From Alphaproteobacteria bacterium (GTDB lineage Bacteria > Pseudomonadota > Alphaproteobacteria > Micavibrionales > UBA2020): a stretch of 16,009 nucleotides of DNA. Location: contig JAQSWE010000042.1 in assembly GCA_029266795.1 (NCBI GenBank), positions 1 through 16,009 on the forward strand, in the 5' to 3' direction. A program made the translations under genes and the position numbers. Of the stretch, positions 1 to 8,071 are shown piece after piece. Under the pieces are notes generated by a model that had not been told where the DNA came from, searched no databases, and saw only the letters and a list, made by a program, of their open reading frames with translations. Numbering within the stretch: position 1 is the stretch's first letter; each line of letters opens with the position of its first letter.

Positions 1-34
1 CGTGACTCCCCGCGAGGGGCTTTAGGAACCCAAG

Positions 35-1071
<1,037 letters not shown>

Positions 1072-1075
<4 letters not shown>

Positions 1076-1089
1076 GACCGTTGTCTTAA
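1072..1089 (+). other. Perfect hairpin at the end of mreB
   Basis: TTAAGAC, loop CGTT, then GTCTTAA: a 7-bp perfect stem that includes the mreB stop codon. A T-rich stretch follows only after a few bases (GCTTCGTTTT), so it could be a weak terminator or an mRNA-end stabiliser that lowers mreC relative to mreB. Its function is inferred. Confidence 0.4.
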
Positions 1090-1153
1090 GCTTCGTTTTC
1101 CCGATAGATACAATTTTAAATAACAGTTTCAGCGACTTGGGACGAACTTCCTT

Positions 1154-1183
1154 TTGCCTTTGTTAAGGAATTCCTGCTATTAT
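1154..1183 (+). promoter_or_regulatory. Candidate promoter upstream of mreC
   Basis: TTGCCT (1154-1159), an 18-base spacer and TATTAT (1178-1183) lie in the AT-rich mreB-mreC gap, about 40 bases before the mreC start. It would let mreC and the genes below be expressed separately from mreB. It is a motif match only. Confidence 0.35.
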
Positions 1184-1210
1184 TAAGTCTGGGTTCATTT
1201 TTAAGGGTTC

Positions 1211-1214
1211 GAGG
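1211..1214 (+). promoter_or_regulatory. Shine-Dalgarno GAGG supporting a TTG start of mreC
   Basis: GAGG sits 7 bases before the TTG at 1222. The first in-frame ATG (1267) has no purine-rich site in front of it, so this element favours the TTG start. Confidence 0.5.
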
Positions 1215-1221
1215 CCCGCGT

Positions 1222-2118
1222 TTGGTTTCTCACCGTCCACATAAATCCGTATTGCAGTCACTGCCGATGAGGACGCTGACAACGCGCCTGACGCCTGCCG
1301 TTCTGATTTTGTTGGCTGTTACCCTGATGGTCTTCCACAAGATGGATGCGCTGCCGGTCGAACAGATGCGCGTTGCCCTCACCGATAAAATGGCGCCCGT
1401 CATGTCTGCGGTGTCGGAACCCTTCGTTGCGCTGACGGATTCTTTTGACGGCATCGCCACCCTGCGCCAGCTGCGCGCCGAAAACATGCAGCTGCGCGAA
1501 GAAAACGCCAAGCTGCAAAAGTGGTACGAAAACGCCCTGCGCTATCAGGCCGAAAACCAGTCCTTCCGCGAACTACTGAACGTCAAGGCCGATCCCGCGC
1601 TCACCTATGTCACAACGCGCGTCGTGTCCGATCCCGGCGGGTCTTTTGTTAAAAGCGTGCTGTTGCCTGTCGGTGAAAACGACCGCGTCAGCAAGGGCAA
1701 CGCCGTCATGTCCGGCCAAGGCCTGATTGGCCGTGTGACCGAGGCAGGCGCGCGCTCATCCCGCGTGCTGCTCGTGACCGACCTCAACTCCCATATTCCC
1801 GTGACCATCCAGAACACGCGCACAAAGGCGATTTTGGCAGGTAAAAACACCGATTTGCTGAAGCTGGAACGCTTGCCGCAGGATAGCGGCCTCACCGTCG
1901 GCCAGCGCGTCGTAACCTCCGGCGATGGCGGCCAGCTACCGCCGGACGTGCCCATCGGCGTGATCGTCGAAGTGGGCGCCGAGGGCGTGTTCGTGAAGCC
2001 GCTGTCGGAAATCGAAAAAGTGACCTATGTTCAGGTCATCAACGCCGATGTCGATCGCGGCCTGTCGACGGGTGAAATCAGCACCCCTGTCGATAAACAT
2101 TCCAGCAAAAGAAAATGA
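1222..2118 (+). CDS. mreC: Rod shape-determining protein MreC
   Basis: Periplasmic scaffold of the elongasome that links MreB and MreD to PBP2 and RodA. The 298-residue protein has the family layout: a short basic cytoplasmic N-terminus, one membrane segment at about 24-38, a coiled coil at about 78-119 with a heptad pattern (LRQLRAENMQLREENAKL), then the beta-rich MreC core, in which GQGLIGRV is recognisable. The tail is basic (KHSSKRK). The start is taken as TTG 1222 because a GAGG site lies at good distance and the extra 15 residues give the usual basic N-terminus. The alternative is ATG 1267. The stop overlaps the mreD start (ATGA at 2115), indicating translational coupling. Confidence 0.95.
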   Translation: MVSHRPHKSVLQSLPMRTLTTRLTPAVLILLAVTLMVFHKMDALPVEQMRVALTDKMAPVMSAVSEPFVALTDSFDGIATLRQLRAENMQLREENAKLQKWYENALRYQAENQSFRELLNVKADPALTYVTTRVVSDPGGSFVKSVLLPVGENDRVSKGNAVMSGQGLIGRVTEAGARSSRVLLVTDLNSHIPVTIQNTRTKAILAGKNTDLLKLERLPQDSGLTVGQRVVTSGDGGQLPPDVPIGVIVEVGAEGVFVKPLSEIEKVTYVQVINADVDRGLSTGEISTPVDKHSSKRK

Positions 2119-2657
2119 GCATGGCATTCGGTGCCAATGACGGCTGGCAGGGCTCAACCGCAAGCATGCTTGGCCGCTGGGCGATGACGGCAGCCTTTAT
2201 TATCGTGCTGCTGGTGCTGTCTACTTTTCCGTTCAAGATCGGCCATTTCGGCGAAATACGCCCCTCCTTCATGCTGATGGCGATTTATTATTGGGCGATT
2301 ATGCGCCCCTCCACGCTGTCCCCAATCGCGACCTTTATCGTCGGCCTGGCTTTTGACCTGATGGGTGGGTTTCCGCTCGGTCTCAATGCCATGACGCTCC
2401 TCATCGTGCAGTGGGGGACGCGCCGCCAGCGTAAATTCGTGCTGGGGCAGGGTTTCATCGTGCTCTGGATGGGCCTCGCGCTGGTCACCCTCGGGGCGGG
2501 GCTCTTTCAATGGCTCATCTATTCCAGTTTCCACCAGAACTTCGAGCTGGCATCGCTCAAGCCCGTCCTGACCAGCGTTGTCATGACAACGGCCATTTTT
2601 CCGCTGATCGTGCTGCCGCTTTCCGCGTTCAATAAAAGCCTGGCCGAGCGCGAATAA
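2115..2657 (+). CDS. mreD: Rod shape-determining membrane protein MreD
   Basis: Small polytopic inner-membrane protein of the elongasome, a partner of MreC. It has 180 residues and about five hydrophobic segments (roughly 22-40, 50-65, 69-87, 114-134, 150-170). The conserved-type stretch GLAFDLMGGFPLGLNAMTLL near 76-95 matches the usual MreD core (D-hydrophobic-x-G-x-PLG). The ATG at 2115 overlaps the mreC stop as ATGA, so it is probably translated by re-initiation. MreD is poorly conserved in sequence, so the call rests on hydropathy, the PLG motif and its position between mreC and the PBP2 gene. Confidence 0.93.
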   Translation: MSMAFGANDGWQGSTASMLGRWAMTAAFIIVLLVLSTFPFKIGHFGEIRPSFMLMAIYYWAIMRPSTLSPIATFIVGLAFDLMGGFPLGLNAMTLLIVQWGTRRQRKFVLGQGFIVLWMGLALVTLGAGLFQWLIYSSFHQNFELASLKPVLTSVVMTTAIFPLIVLPLSAFNKSLAERE

Positions 2658-2693
2658 CGCGCCTGAATCCCGTTTAAATTGCTTGGCAGCTTC

Positions 2694-2699
2694 TATAAT
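2694..2699 (+). promoter_or_regulatory. Consensus -10 element just before mrdA
   Basis: A perfect TATAAT lies only 8 bases before the mrdA ATG at 2708. No good -35 is seen at 16-18 bases. Initiation here would place the transcript start at or within a few bases of the ATG, giving a leaderless or nearly leaderless mRNA. It may also be a chance match. Confidence 0.4.
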
Positions 2700-2707
2700 A
2701 TGCCCCC

Positions 2708-4645
2708 ATGAACCGGGATATGGAGAGATATAAGGAATTCTCCCGCCGCGCCTTGATCATTGGCGCAGCGCAAACCGCCTTGTTCGGCATTCTGGCGACG
2801 CGCCTTGGATATCTGCAGGTCGTCGAACAGGAACGCTTCCAGACGCTGTCTGATAAAAACCGCATTTCCATGCGCCTTGTCTCCGCGGGTCGCGGCGAAA
2901 TCATGGACCGTTTCGGCGTGCCGCTCGCGATCAATACACAAAACTTCCGCACCTTCCTCGTCCCCGAACAGGCGAATGACGTGGAAGAAACGCTCGACCG
3001 CCTGTCCAAGCTGATACCCGTGACCGATGACGACAAGCAGGCGGTGCTGCTGGAACTTGGCAAGGTACGGCCCTTCACCCCCATCCTCGTGAAAGAAAAC
3101 CTCACCTGGGAAGATATGGCGATGGTCGAGCAGAATTTCCCCGACCTGCCGGGCGTTTCGACGGAAGAAGGCGAGATCCGCTCCTACCCGCTCGGCCTTG
3201 CGACCGCGCATATCATTGGCTATGTGGGCCGTGTGAGCGAAGCAGAAATCGCCGCCGAGCAGCTCAAGAACGAGCAGGTTAAAAATCCCGTGATGACAAT
3301 TCCGGGTTTCCGCATCGGCAAGACGGGCGTCGAGAAAAAATTCGATGCCGAACTACGCGGCGTCGCCGGACGCATTGAGGCCGAGGTCAATGTCGTCGGG
3401 CGCGAAATCCGCGAGCTCACCCGCCGCGATCCTAAAAAAGGCCATCGCCTTACCCTGACGCTCGATGCCGACCTACAGATGCAATGTCAGGAAATGCTGG
3501 CGAAGGAACGCTCTGCTGCAGCCGTCGTCATGGATGCCTTCACAGGCGAAGTTTATGCCTTGTGTTCCTATCCCAGCTTCGACCCCAACCTGTTCAGCCG
3601 CGGTATCCCTGCGGATATTTGGGAAGGCCTGCTGGCCGATGAAACAAATCCGCTGACGAACAAGGCGGTGGCAGGGCAGTACCCGCCCGGCTCGACATTC
3701 AAAATGGTGACGGCGCTGGCGGCGCTCGACGCCGGCATCTCTCCGGCCACCCATGTTTTCTGTCCGGGCTATTACATGCTGGGCAAGGATAAATTCCACT
3801 GCTGGAAACCGGCAGGGCATGGCAGCGTTGGCTTTGAAGCCGCGCTGGTGCAATCCTGCGACTGCTTCTTTTACGAGATGGGCAACCGCATCGGTGTCGA
3901 TGCGATTGCGAAAATGGCGCGCCGCCTTGGCCTTGGCGCGAAGATGGATTTTGACGTACCGGGCGAAGGCGAAGGCATCATTCCCGACCGCGCATGGAAA
4001 CTGAAGCGGTATAAGGAACAGTGGCACAAGGGTGAAACGCTCAACAGTTCCATCGGGCAGGGTCATACGCTCACAACGCCGCTGCAGCTTGCGACGATGA
4101 CCGCACGTCTTGTGAACGGCGGCAAGGCTGTGAAACCGGTTCTCGTTCGTACGATTGAAGAAAAAGGCAGTCAGATACCGGAATGGAAGCATATCGGGCT
4201 TAATCCTGCGCATCTCGCGATCATCATGCGCGGCATGGACGGTGTTGTGAACGGGGCACAAGGTACGGCCAAGGGCTCGCGCATCACGGAAGCGCCTTAT
4301 TCCATGGGCGGCAAGACCGGCACGGCGCAGGTGCGGCGCATCACGGCGGCGATGCGCGCACAAGGCATCAAGAATGAAACGCTACCCTGGCGCTGGCGCC
4401 ACCACGCGTTATTTGTCGGCTACGGTCCTGTCGAAGCGCCGCGTTATGTTGCCGCCGTCGTGGTGGAGCACGGCGTCGGCGGTGCAAAAGCGGCCGCGCC
4501 CATTGCGCGCGATATTCTGCTCGCGATCCAGAAACGCGCGCCACATCGCATCCACACGGTCGACGAGGCTGTGGAGGCCGCTGCCGCCAGCGGCGAAGCG
4601 CCCAAGAAACCGGCGCCCCGCAACAAGCGCAAGAAAAGGCAGTAA
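2708..4645 (+). CDS. mrdA: Penicillin-binding protein 2, peptidoglycan DD-transpeptidase
   Basis: Class B PBP that cross-links peptidoglycan during elongation, together with RodA. The 645-residue protein has a cytoplasmic MNRDMERYKEF start and one membrane anchor at about 15-35. A pedestal/dimerisation domain and the C-terminal transpeptidase domain follow. The active-site motifs are all present: SxxK as S329-T-F-K332 (nucleophile S329), SxN-type S383-C-D385, and KTG at 536-538. These positions are close to E. coli PBP2 (S330). The C-terminus is unusually basic (KKPAPRNKRKKRQ). ATG 2708 is chosen because MxRDxxRxxxFxRRA is typical of alphaproteobacterial PBP2; ATG 2720 is the alternative. Only 3 bases separate it from rodA. 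Confidence 0.97.
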   Translation: MNRDMERYKEFSRRALIIGAAQTALFGILATRLGYLQVVEQERFQTLSDKNRISMRLVSAGRGEIMDRFGVPLAINTQNFRTFLVPEQANDVEETLDRLSKLIPVTDDDKQAVLLELGKVRPFTPILVKENLTWEDMAMVEQNFPDLPGVSTEEGEIRSYPLGLATAHIIGYVGRVSEAEIAAEQLKNEQVKNPVMTIPGFRIGKTGVEKKFDAELRGVAGRIEAEVNVVGREIRELTRRDPKKGHRLTLTLDADLQMQCQEMLAKERSAAAVVMDAFTGEVYALCSYPSFDPNLFSRGIPADIWEGLLADETNPLTNKAVAGQYPPGSTFKMVTALAALDAGISPATHVFCPGYYMLGKDKFHCWKPAGHGSVGFEAALVQSCDCFFYEMGNRIGVDAIAKMARRLGLGAKMDFDVPGEGEGIIPDRAWKLKRYKEQWHKGETLNSSIGQGHTLTTPLQLATMTARLVNGGKAVKPVLVRTIEEKGSQIPEWKHIGLNPAHLAIIMRGMDGVVNGAQGTAKGSRITEAPYSMGGKTGTAQVRRITAAMRAQGIKNETLPWRWRHHALFVGYGPVEAPRYVAAVVVEHGVGGAKAAAPIARDILLAIQKRAPHRIHTVDEAVEAAAASGEAPKKPAPRNKRKKRQ

Positions 4646-4648
4646 CCC

Positions 4649-5779
4649 ATGCGCCGCGAAAACATGAGCTTGTATGACAAGTTGCTGTCGATCAGCTGGC
4701 CCTTCCTGTTGCTCATTACCATGACCGCCTGCGTCGGTTTCGTCTCTCTCTATTCCGCCGCCGGCGGCAACCTCGAGCCCTGGGCCGGGAAGCAGATGGT
4801 GCGTTTCGTGGTCGGCATGTGCGGGCTCATCATTACTGCCATGATCGATATCCGCATCTGGATGAAATTCGCTTATGTCATTTTCGGCTTCGTCGTCGTG
4901 CTGCTGATTTATGTCGATATCAAGGGCCATACCAGCATGGGCGCGCAGCGATGGATTGACCTCGGTTTCCTCCAGCTACAGCCGTCGGAGCCGATGAAGA
5001 TCGCCATCGTGCTGGCGCTGGCGCGTTTCTTCCATGGCGCGACGGCGGAGGACGTCAAGAACCCGTTTTTCCTGATCGTTCCGCTCGGCATCCTTGCGCT
5101 GCCGGTGCTGCTGGTCATGATCCAGCCGGACCTTGGCACCGCGATATCGCTGATCGGCGCGGCAGGAGCAATGTTCTTCCTCGCGGGTGTTTCGTACTGG
5201 ATGTTCCTTGTGGTTGCGGGGGCTGGAATCGCCGCCATGCCTGTATTGTGGCATCTGCTGCACGACTACCAGAAAAAGCGCGTCATGATCTTTCTTGATC
5301 CCGAAAGCGACCCGCTGGGGGCCGGTTACCACATTACCCAGTCGAAAATCGCGCTGGGATCGGGCGGTGTATTCGGTAAGGGTTTCCTGCATGGGACGCA
5401 AAGCCATTTGAACTTCCTGCCTGAAAAGCAGACCGACTTTATCTTTACCCTGTTTACAGAGGAATGGGGGCTGGTCGGCGGTCTTGCGCTATTCACGCTG
5501 CTGGGCCTGATTATCGCCTATGGCTACATCATGGCCTTCCGCTGCCAAAACCAGTTTGGGCGGCTGCTGGTGGCAGGGATTATCGTCAACTTTTCGCTTT
5601 ATATTTTCATCAACACAGGTATGGTCATGGGACTTTTGCCGGTGGTGGGCGTGCCGCTGGCGCTGGTGTCGCATGGCGGCACCGTGATGCTCTCGGTGCT
5701 GTTCGGCTTTGGTCTTCTCATGTCCGCACATGTCCATCGTGACGTCAAATTCTCCCGCCGCGGTCTCGATGTCGTCTAG
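4649..5779 (+). CDS. rodA: Peptidoglycan glycosyltransferase RodA (SEDS family)
   Basis: Polytopic SEDS glycosyltransferase that polymerises lipid II in a complex with PBP2. The 376-residue protein has about ten membrane segments. Family motifs are present: GAQRWIDLG and LQPSEPMKIA near 92-116, PDLGTA near 150, and the extracellular-loop block SHLNFLPEKQTDF with the essential Asp at residue 263 (E. coli D262). The C-terminal region carries PVVGVPLALVSHGGT, the RodA/FtsW signature region. ATG 4649 is preceded by AAAAGG. ATG 4664 is a possible alternative that loses five residues. It follows mrdA by 3 bases, so the two partner enzymes are made from one transcript. Confidence 0.97.
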   Translation: MRRENMSLYDKLLSISWPFLLLITMTACVGFVSLYSAAGGNLEPWAGKQMVRFVVGMCGLIITAMIDIRIWMKFAYVIFGFVVVLLIYVDIKGHTSMGAQRWIDLGFLQLQPSEPMKIAIVLALARFFHGATAEDVKNPFFLIVPLGILALPVLLVMIQPDLGTAISLIGAAGAMFFLAGVSYWMFLVVAGAGIAAMPVLWHLLHDYQKKRVMIFLDPESDPLGAGYHITQSKIALGSGGVFGKGFLHGTQSHLNFLPEKQTDFIFTLFTEEWGLVGGLALFTLLGLIIAYGYIMAFRCQNQFGRLLVAGIIVNFSLYIFINTGMVMGLLPVVGVPLALVSHGGTVMLSVLFGFGLLMSAHVHRDVKFSRRGLDVV

Positions 5780-5792
5780 AAAACAAGAAAAA

Positions 5793-6668
5793 ATGAAGAA
5801 AACAGCAGCTCAAGCCAAGAAAAAAGCACCAAAAACCCTTAAATCAGCGAAAAAACCGGCCAAAAAGCCCGCAAAACTGCTGGGAAGGGGCGAACCTGCG
5901 CCTGTACGCGTTGAAAACCTGCGAGGCCGCGCCAAATGCGTGATCGTTTGCGATCATGCTACCAACCGCGTACCGAAGGCGCTCGGCACCATGGGCCTTT
6001 CAAAAGCTGACCTGAAAAAACATATCGCCTGGGATCCCGGCACCGAAGACATCGGCTATTACCTGTCGAAAAAAATGGATGCGCCACTGGTGCTCGCCAA
6101 TTACTCGCGCCTTGTTGTGGATCTCAACCGAGGCGAAGACGCGCCCGAATGCATGCGCGCGGAATCCGACCATATCCGCATTCCCGCGAATGAAGGCCTG
6201 AAAGCGGCGCAGAAAAAACAGCGCCTCGCCGAAATCTTCCGCCCCTATCACAAGGTGTTGGGCGCGCAGCTGAAACGCCATATCGACAAAGGCGTTGCGC
6301 CGCTGCTGCTGTCGCTGCACAGCTTTACGCCCGAAATGGACGGCTTCAAGCGTCCGTGGCATATCGGCGTGCTCTGGAACAAGGAAGAGGGTATTGCCAA
6401 GCGTCTGGTGGAATCCTTGCGCAAAAACAATCCTGACCTGCGCATCGGCGATAACGAGCCCTATTCGCTGAAGGCGTCGAACGTCACGAAAAACACCATC
6501 AGCACCCATGCCGAAAGCCGCGGCCTTCCCTATGTGATCGTCGAATTCAGACAAGATCTGGTAGGTACCAAGGCGGGCGCACGCAAATGGGCAGAAATTT
6601 TCCTGCAATCACTCGCGCCGGTCATCGCCGACCCCGAACTTTACCGCCTGAAAAAGCGCCAGAAGTAA
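5793..6668 (+). CDS. N-formylglutamate amidohydrolase-family protein with Lys-rich N-terminus
   Basis: Belongs to the N-formylglutamate amidohydrolase family (zinc hydrolases; in histidine breakdown they release formate and glutamate from N-formylglutamate). Family landmarks are CDHATNRVP at 53-61, HIAWDPG near 79-85, YSRLVVDLNR near 108-117, a SLHSFTP block, RPWHIGVLWN, and DNEPY near the C-terminal third. From ATG 5793 it has 291 residues. The first 28 residues hold 12 lysines in KKPA-like repeats, resembling histone H1-type tails and absent from most family members. Other in-frame ATGs at 5769 and 5709 would overlap rodA by 11 or 71 bases. None has a clear Shine-Dalgarno, so the start is uncertain. 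No hut genes lie nearby, so the substrate is open. Confidence 0.88.
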   Translation: MKKTAAQAKKKAPKTLKSAKKPAKKPAKLLGRGEPAPVRVENLRGRAKCVIVCDHATNRVPKALGTMGLSKADLKKHIAWDPGTEDIGYYLSKKMDAPLVLANYSRLVVDLNRGEDAPECMRAESDHIRIPANEGLKAAQKKQRLAEIFRPYHKVLGAQLKRHIDKGVAPLLLSLHSFTPEMDGFKRPWHIGVLWNKEEGIAKRLVESLRKNNPDLRIGDNEPYSLKASNVTKNTISTHAESRGLPYVIVEFRQDLVGTKAGARKWAEIFLQSLAPVIADPELYRLKKRQK

Positions 6669-6696
6669 CCATAATACTGGTGTTTTCGCATAGGCT

Positions 6697-6753
6697 GAAT
6701 CACGCACCGGAATCGCCGGAAACCCTTTAACCGCGCGAGTTTTCGCGTGATTC
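6697..6753. repeat. Inverted repeat upstream of dnaN
   Basis: GAATCACGC (6697-6705) and its exact reverse complement GCGTGATTC (6745-6753) flank 39 bases. The right arm lies just upstream of the dnaN -10 element, where a -35 would be. It could be an operator or the base of a stem. There is no functional evidence. Confidence 0.4.
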
Positions 6754-6766
6754 TCAATCGCGCTGT

Positions 6767-6775
6767 TGCTATAAT
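6767..6775 (+). promoter_or_regulatory. Extended -10 promoter of dnaN
   Basis: TGC-TATAAT at 6767-6775 is a full extended -10 match (TGnTATAAT), about 55 bases before the dnaN ATG. No strong -35 is seen, as expected for an extended -10 promoter. A transcript would start near 6782. Confidence 0.55.
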
Positions 6776-6829
6776 TTCAGCATTAAACTACATAAGTAGC
6801 ATCACAGAATGTAAGGGATGGTTTTCGTC

Positions 6830-7951
6830 ATGAAATTCACCATTGATCGCGCCGATTTGCTCCGCTCCCTGAACCACGTCCATAGCGTGGTCGAACGCCG
6901 GAACACCATTCCAATTTTGGCAAACGTCCTGCTGCGCGCGGAAAAAGATTCGCTGTCGCTGACGACGACCGACATGGACCTCGAAATCGTTGAATCGGTT
7001 TCCGCCCATGCCTCTGCCCCCGGCGCGACGACCGTCCCCGCGCATACGCTCTACGACATCGTGCGCAAGTTGCCCGATGCATCGACTGTTGAATTCACGA
7101 CCGGCGCCGGTGAAACGACGCTGCTGGTGAAGGCCGGAAAATCCACCTTCCGCCTTGGCTGCCTGCCGACGGAAGACTTCCCGAAAATGGGCTCGACCGA
7201 AAAATTCTCCTATAGCTTCTCCGTTCCCGCAGCCGACCTGCGCACGTTGATCGACCGCACGCGCTTTGCGATCTCGAACGAAGAAACCCGTTATTACCTG
7301 AACGGCATCTACCTGCATGCAGCCGAAAGCGACGGCGTATCGGTCCTGCGCGCTGTTGCGACCGACGGCCACCGCCTCGCACGCTTTGAAATGCCGCTGC
7401 CGGAAGGCGCAAAAGATATGCCGGGCGTGATTATCCCGCGCAAGGCGATCAACGAAATCCGCAAGCTGATTGACGAGGCTGGTGACAGCATCGAAATCGG
7501 CCTCTCCGACAACAAGCTGAAATTCACCTTCGACCACGTCACCATGACGACGAAGCTGATCGACGGCACCTTCCCCGATTACGAGCGCGTGATCCCCAAG
7601 AACAACGACAAGTTCCTGGAAGTGAACCCTGCGGCATTCGCATCGGCTGTCGATCGCGTTTCCACGATTTCCTCCGAAAAATCCCGCGCGGTGAAGCTGA
7701 CGCTGAACGGCAAGACGATGACCCTCTCGGCGAATTCGCCCGATAGCGGCTCCGCTTCCGAAGAAATCGAAGTGCGCTTCAATTCCGGCGCGATGGAAAT
7801 CGGCTTCAACTCCGCTTACCTGATGGATGTGACGCGCCAGATCGAAGGCGAAGGCTGCCGCATTTCGCTGTCCGACCCCGCATCGCCGACGATTATTCAG
7901 GATATCGCCGACAATTCGTCGCTCTACGTCCTGATGCCGATGCGCGTCTAA
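6830..7951 (+). CDS. dnaN: DNA polymerase III beta subunit (sliding clamp)
   Basis: Ring-shaped clamp that holds DNA polymerase III on the template and recruits repair factors. From ATG 6830 it has 373 residues, normal for the three-domain clamp. The N-terminus MKFTIDRADLLRSL and the VVERRNTIPILANVLLRA block are classic, as are TDGHRLA in the second domain, GTFPDY at the start of the third, and the C-terminal LMPMRV. An earlier in-frame ATG at 6818 exists, but the AAGGG site at 6813-6817 touches it directly, while it lies about 12 bases before 6830; the family N-terminus also begins at 6830. It is transcribed from its own extended -10 promoter and ended by the hairpin at 7968-8006. Confidence 0.97.
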   Translation: MKFTIDRADLLRSLNHVHSVVERRNTIPILANVLLRAEKDSLSLTTTDMDLEIVESVSAHASAPGATTVPAHTLYDIVRKLPDASTVEFTTGAGETTLLVKAGKSTFRLGCLPTEDFPKMGSTEKFSYSFSVPAADLRTLIDRTRFAISNEETRYYLNGIYLHAAESDGVSVLRAVATDGHRLARFEMPLPEGAKDMPGVIIPRKAINEIRKLIDEAGDSIEIGLSDNKLKFTFDHVTMTTKLIDGTFPDYERVIPKNNDKFLEVNPAAFASAVDRVSTISSEKSRAVKLTLNGKTMTLSANSPDSGSASEEIEVRFNSGAMEIGFNSAYLMDVTRQIEGEGCRISLSDPASPTIIQDIADNSSLYVLMPMRV

Positions 7952-7967
7952 CAGACAACATGTTTTA

Positions 7968-8006
7968 GAAAAACGGGCATCCTGTTACACAGGTGCCCGT
8001 TTTTTT
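7968..8006 (+). terminator. Rho-independent terminator after dnaN
   Basis: Stem ACGGGCA / TGCCCGT with an inner CCTG / CAGG pair and a TTACA loop, followed by a run of seven T. An A run before the stem would extend the pairing. It separates dnaN from recF, although readthrough into recF is possible. Confidence 0.88.
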
Positions 8007-8013
8007 ATGCACA
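8005..8013 (+). promoter_or_regulatory. DnaA-box match in the dnaN-recF gap
   Basis: TTATGCACA is an exact match to the TTATNCACA DnaA-box consensus. A poorer match, TGTTACACA, lies in the terminator loop at 7983-7991. One exact match in 16 kb can occur by chance. The location between replication genes is the only support. Confidence 0.25.
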
Positions 8014-8071
8014 CATGCTGGCTTTCGGCTGTAAAAAGCCATATAAAATATATGGAACGAAAGCGTCGCCC

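Noticed and set aside
8..19. CCCC-GCGA-GGGG hairpin before mreB as a terminator of an upstream gene
   Set aside because: The 4-bp stem with a GNRA-type loop is followed by only three T; the window edge prevents judging it.
3473..4363. 296-codon - strand frame opposite mrdA
   Set aside because: Antisense shadow of the PBP2 gene; no recognisable domain or ribosome site.
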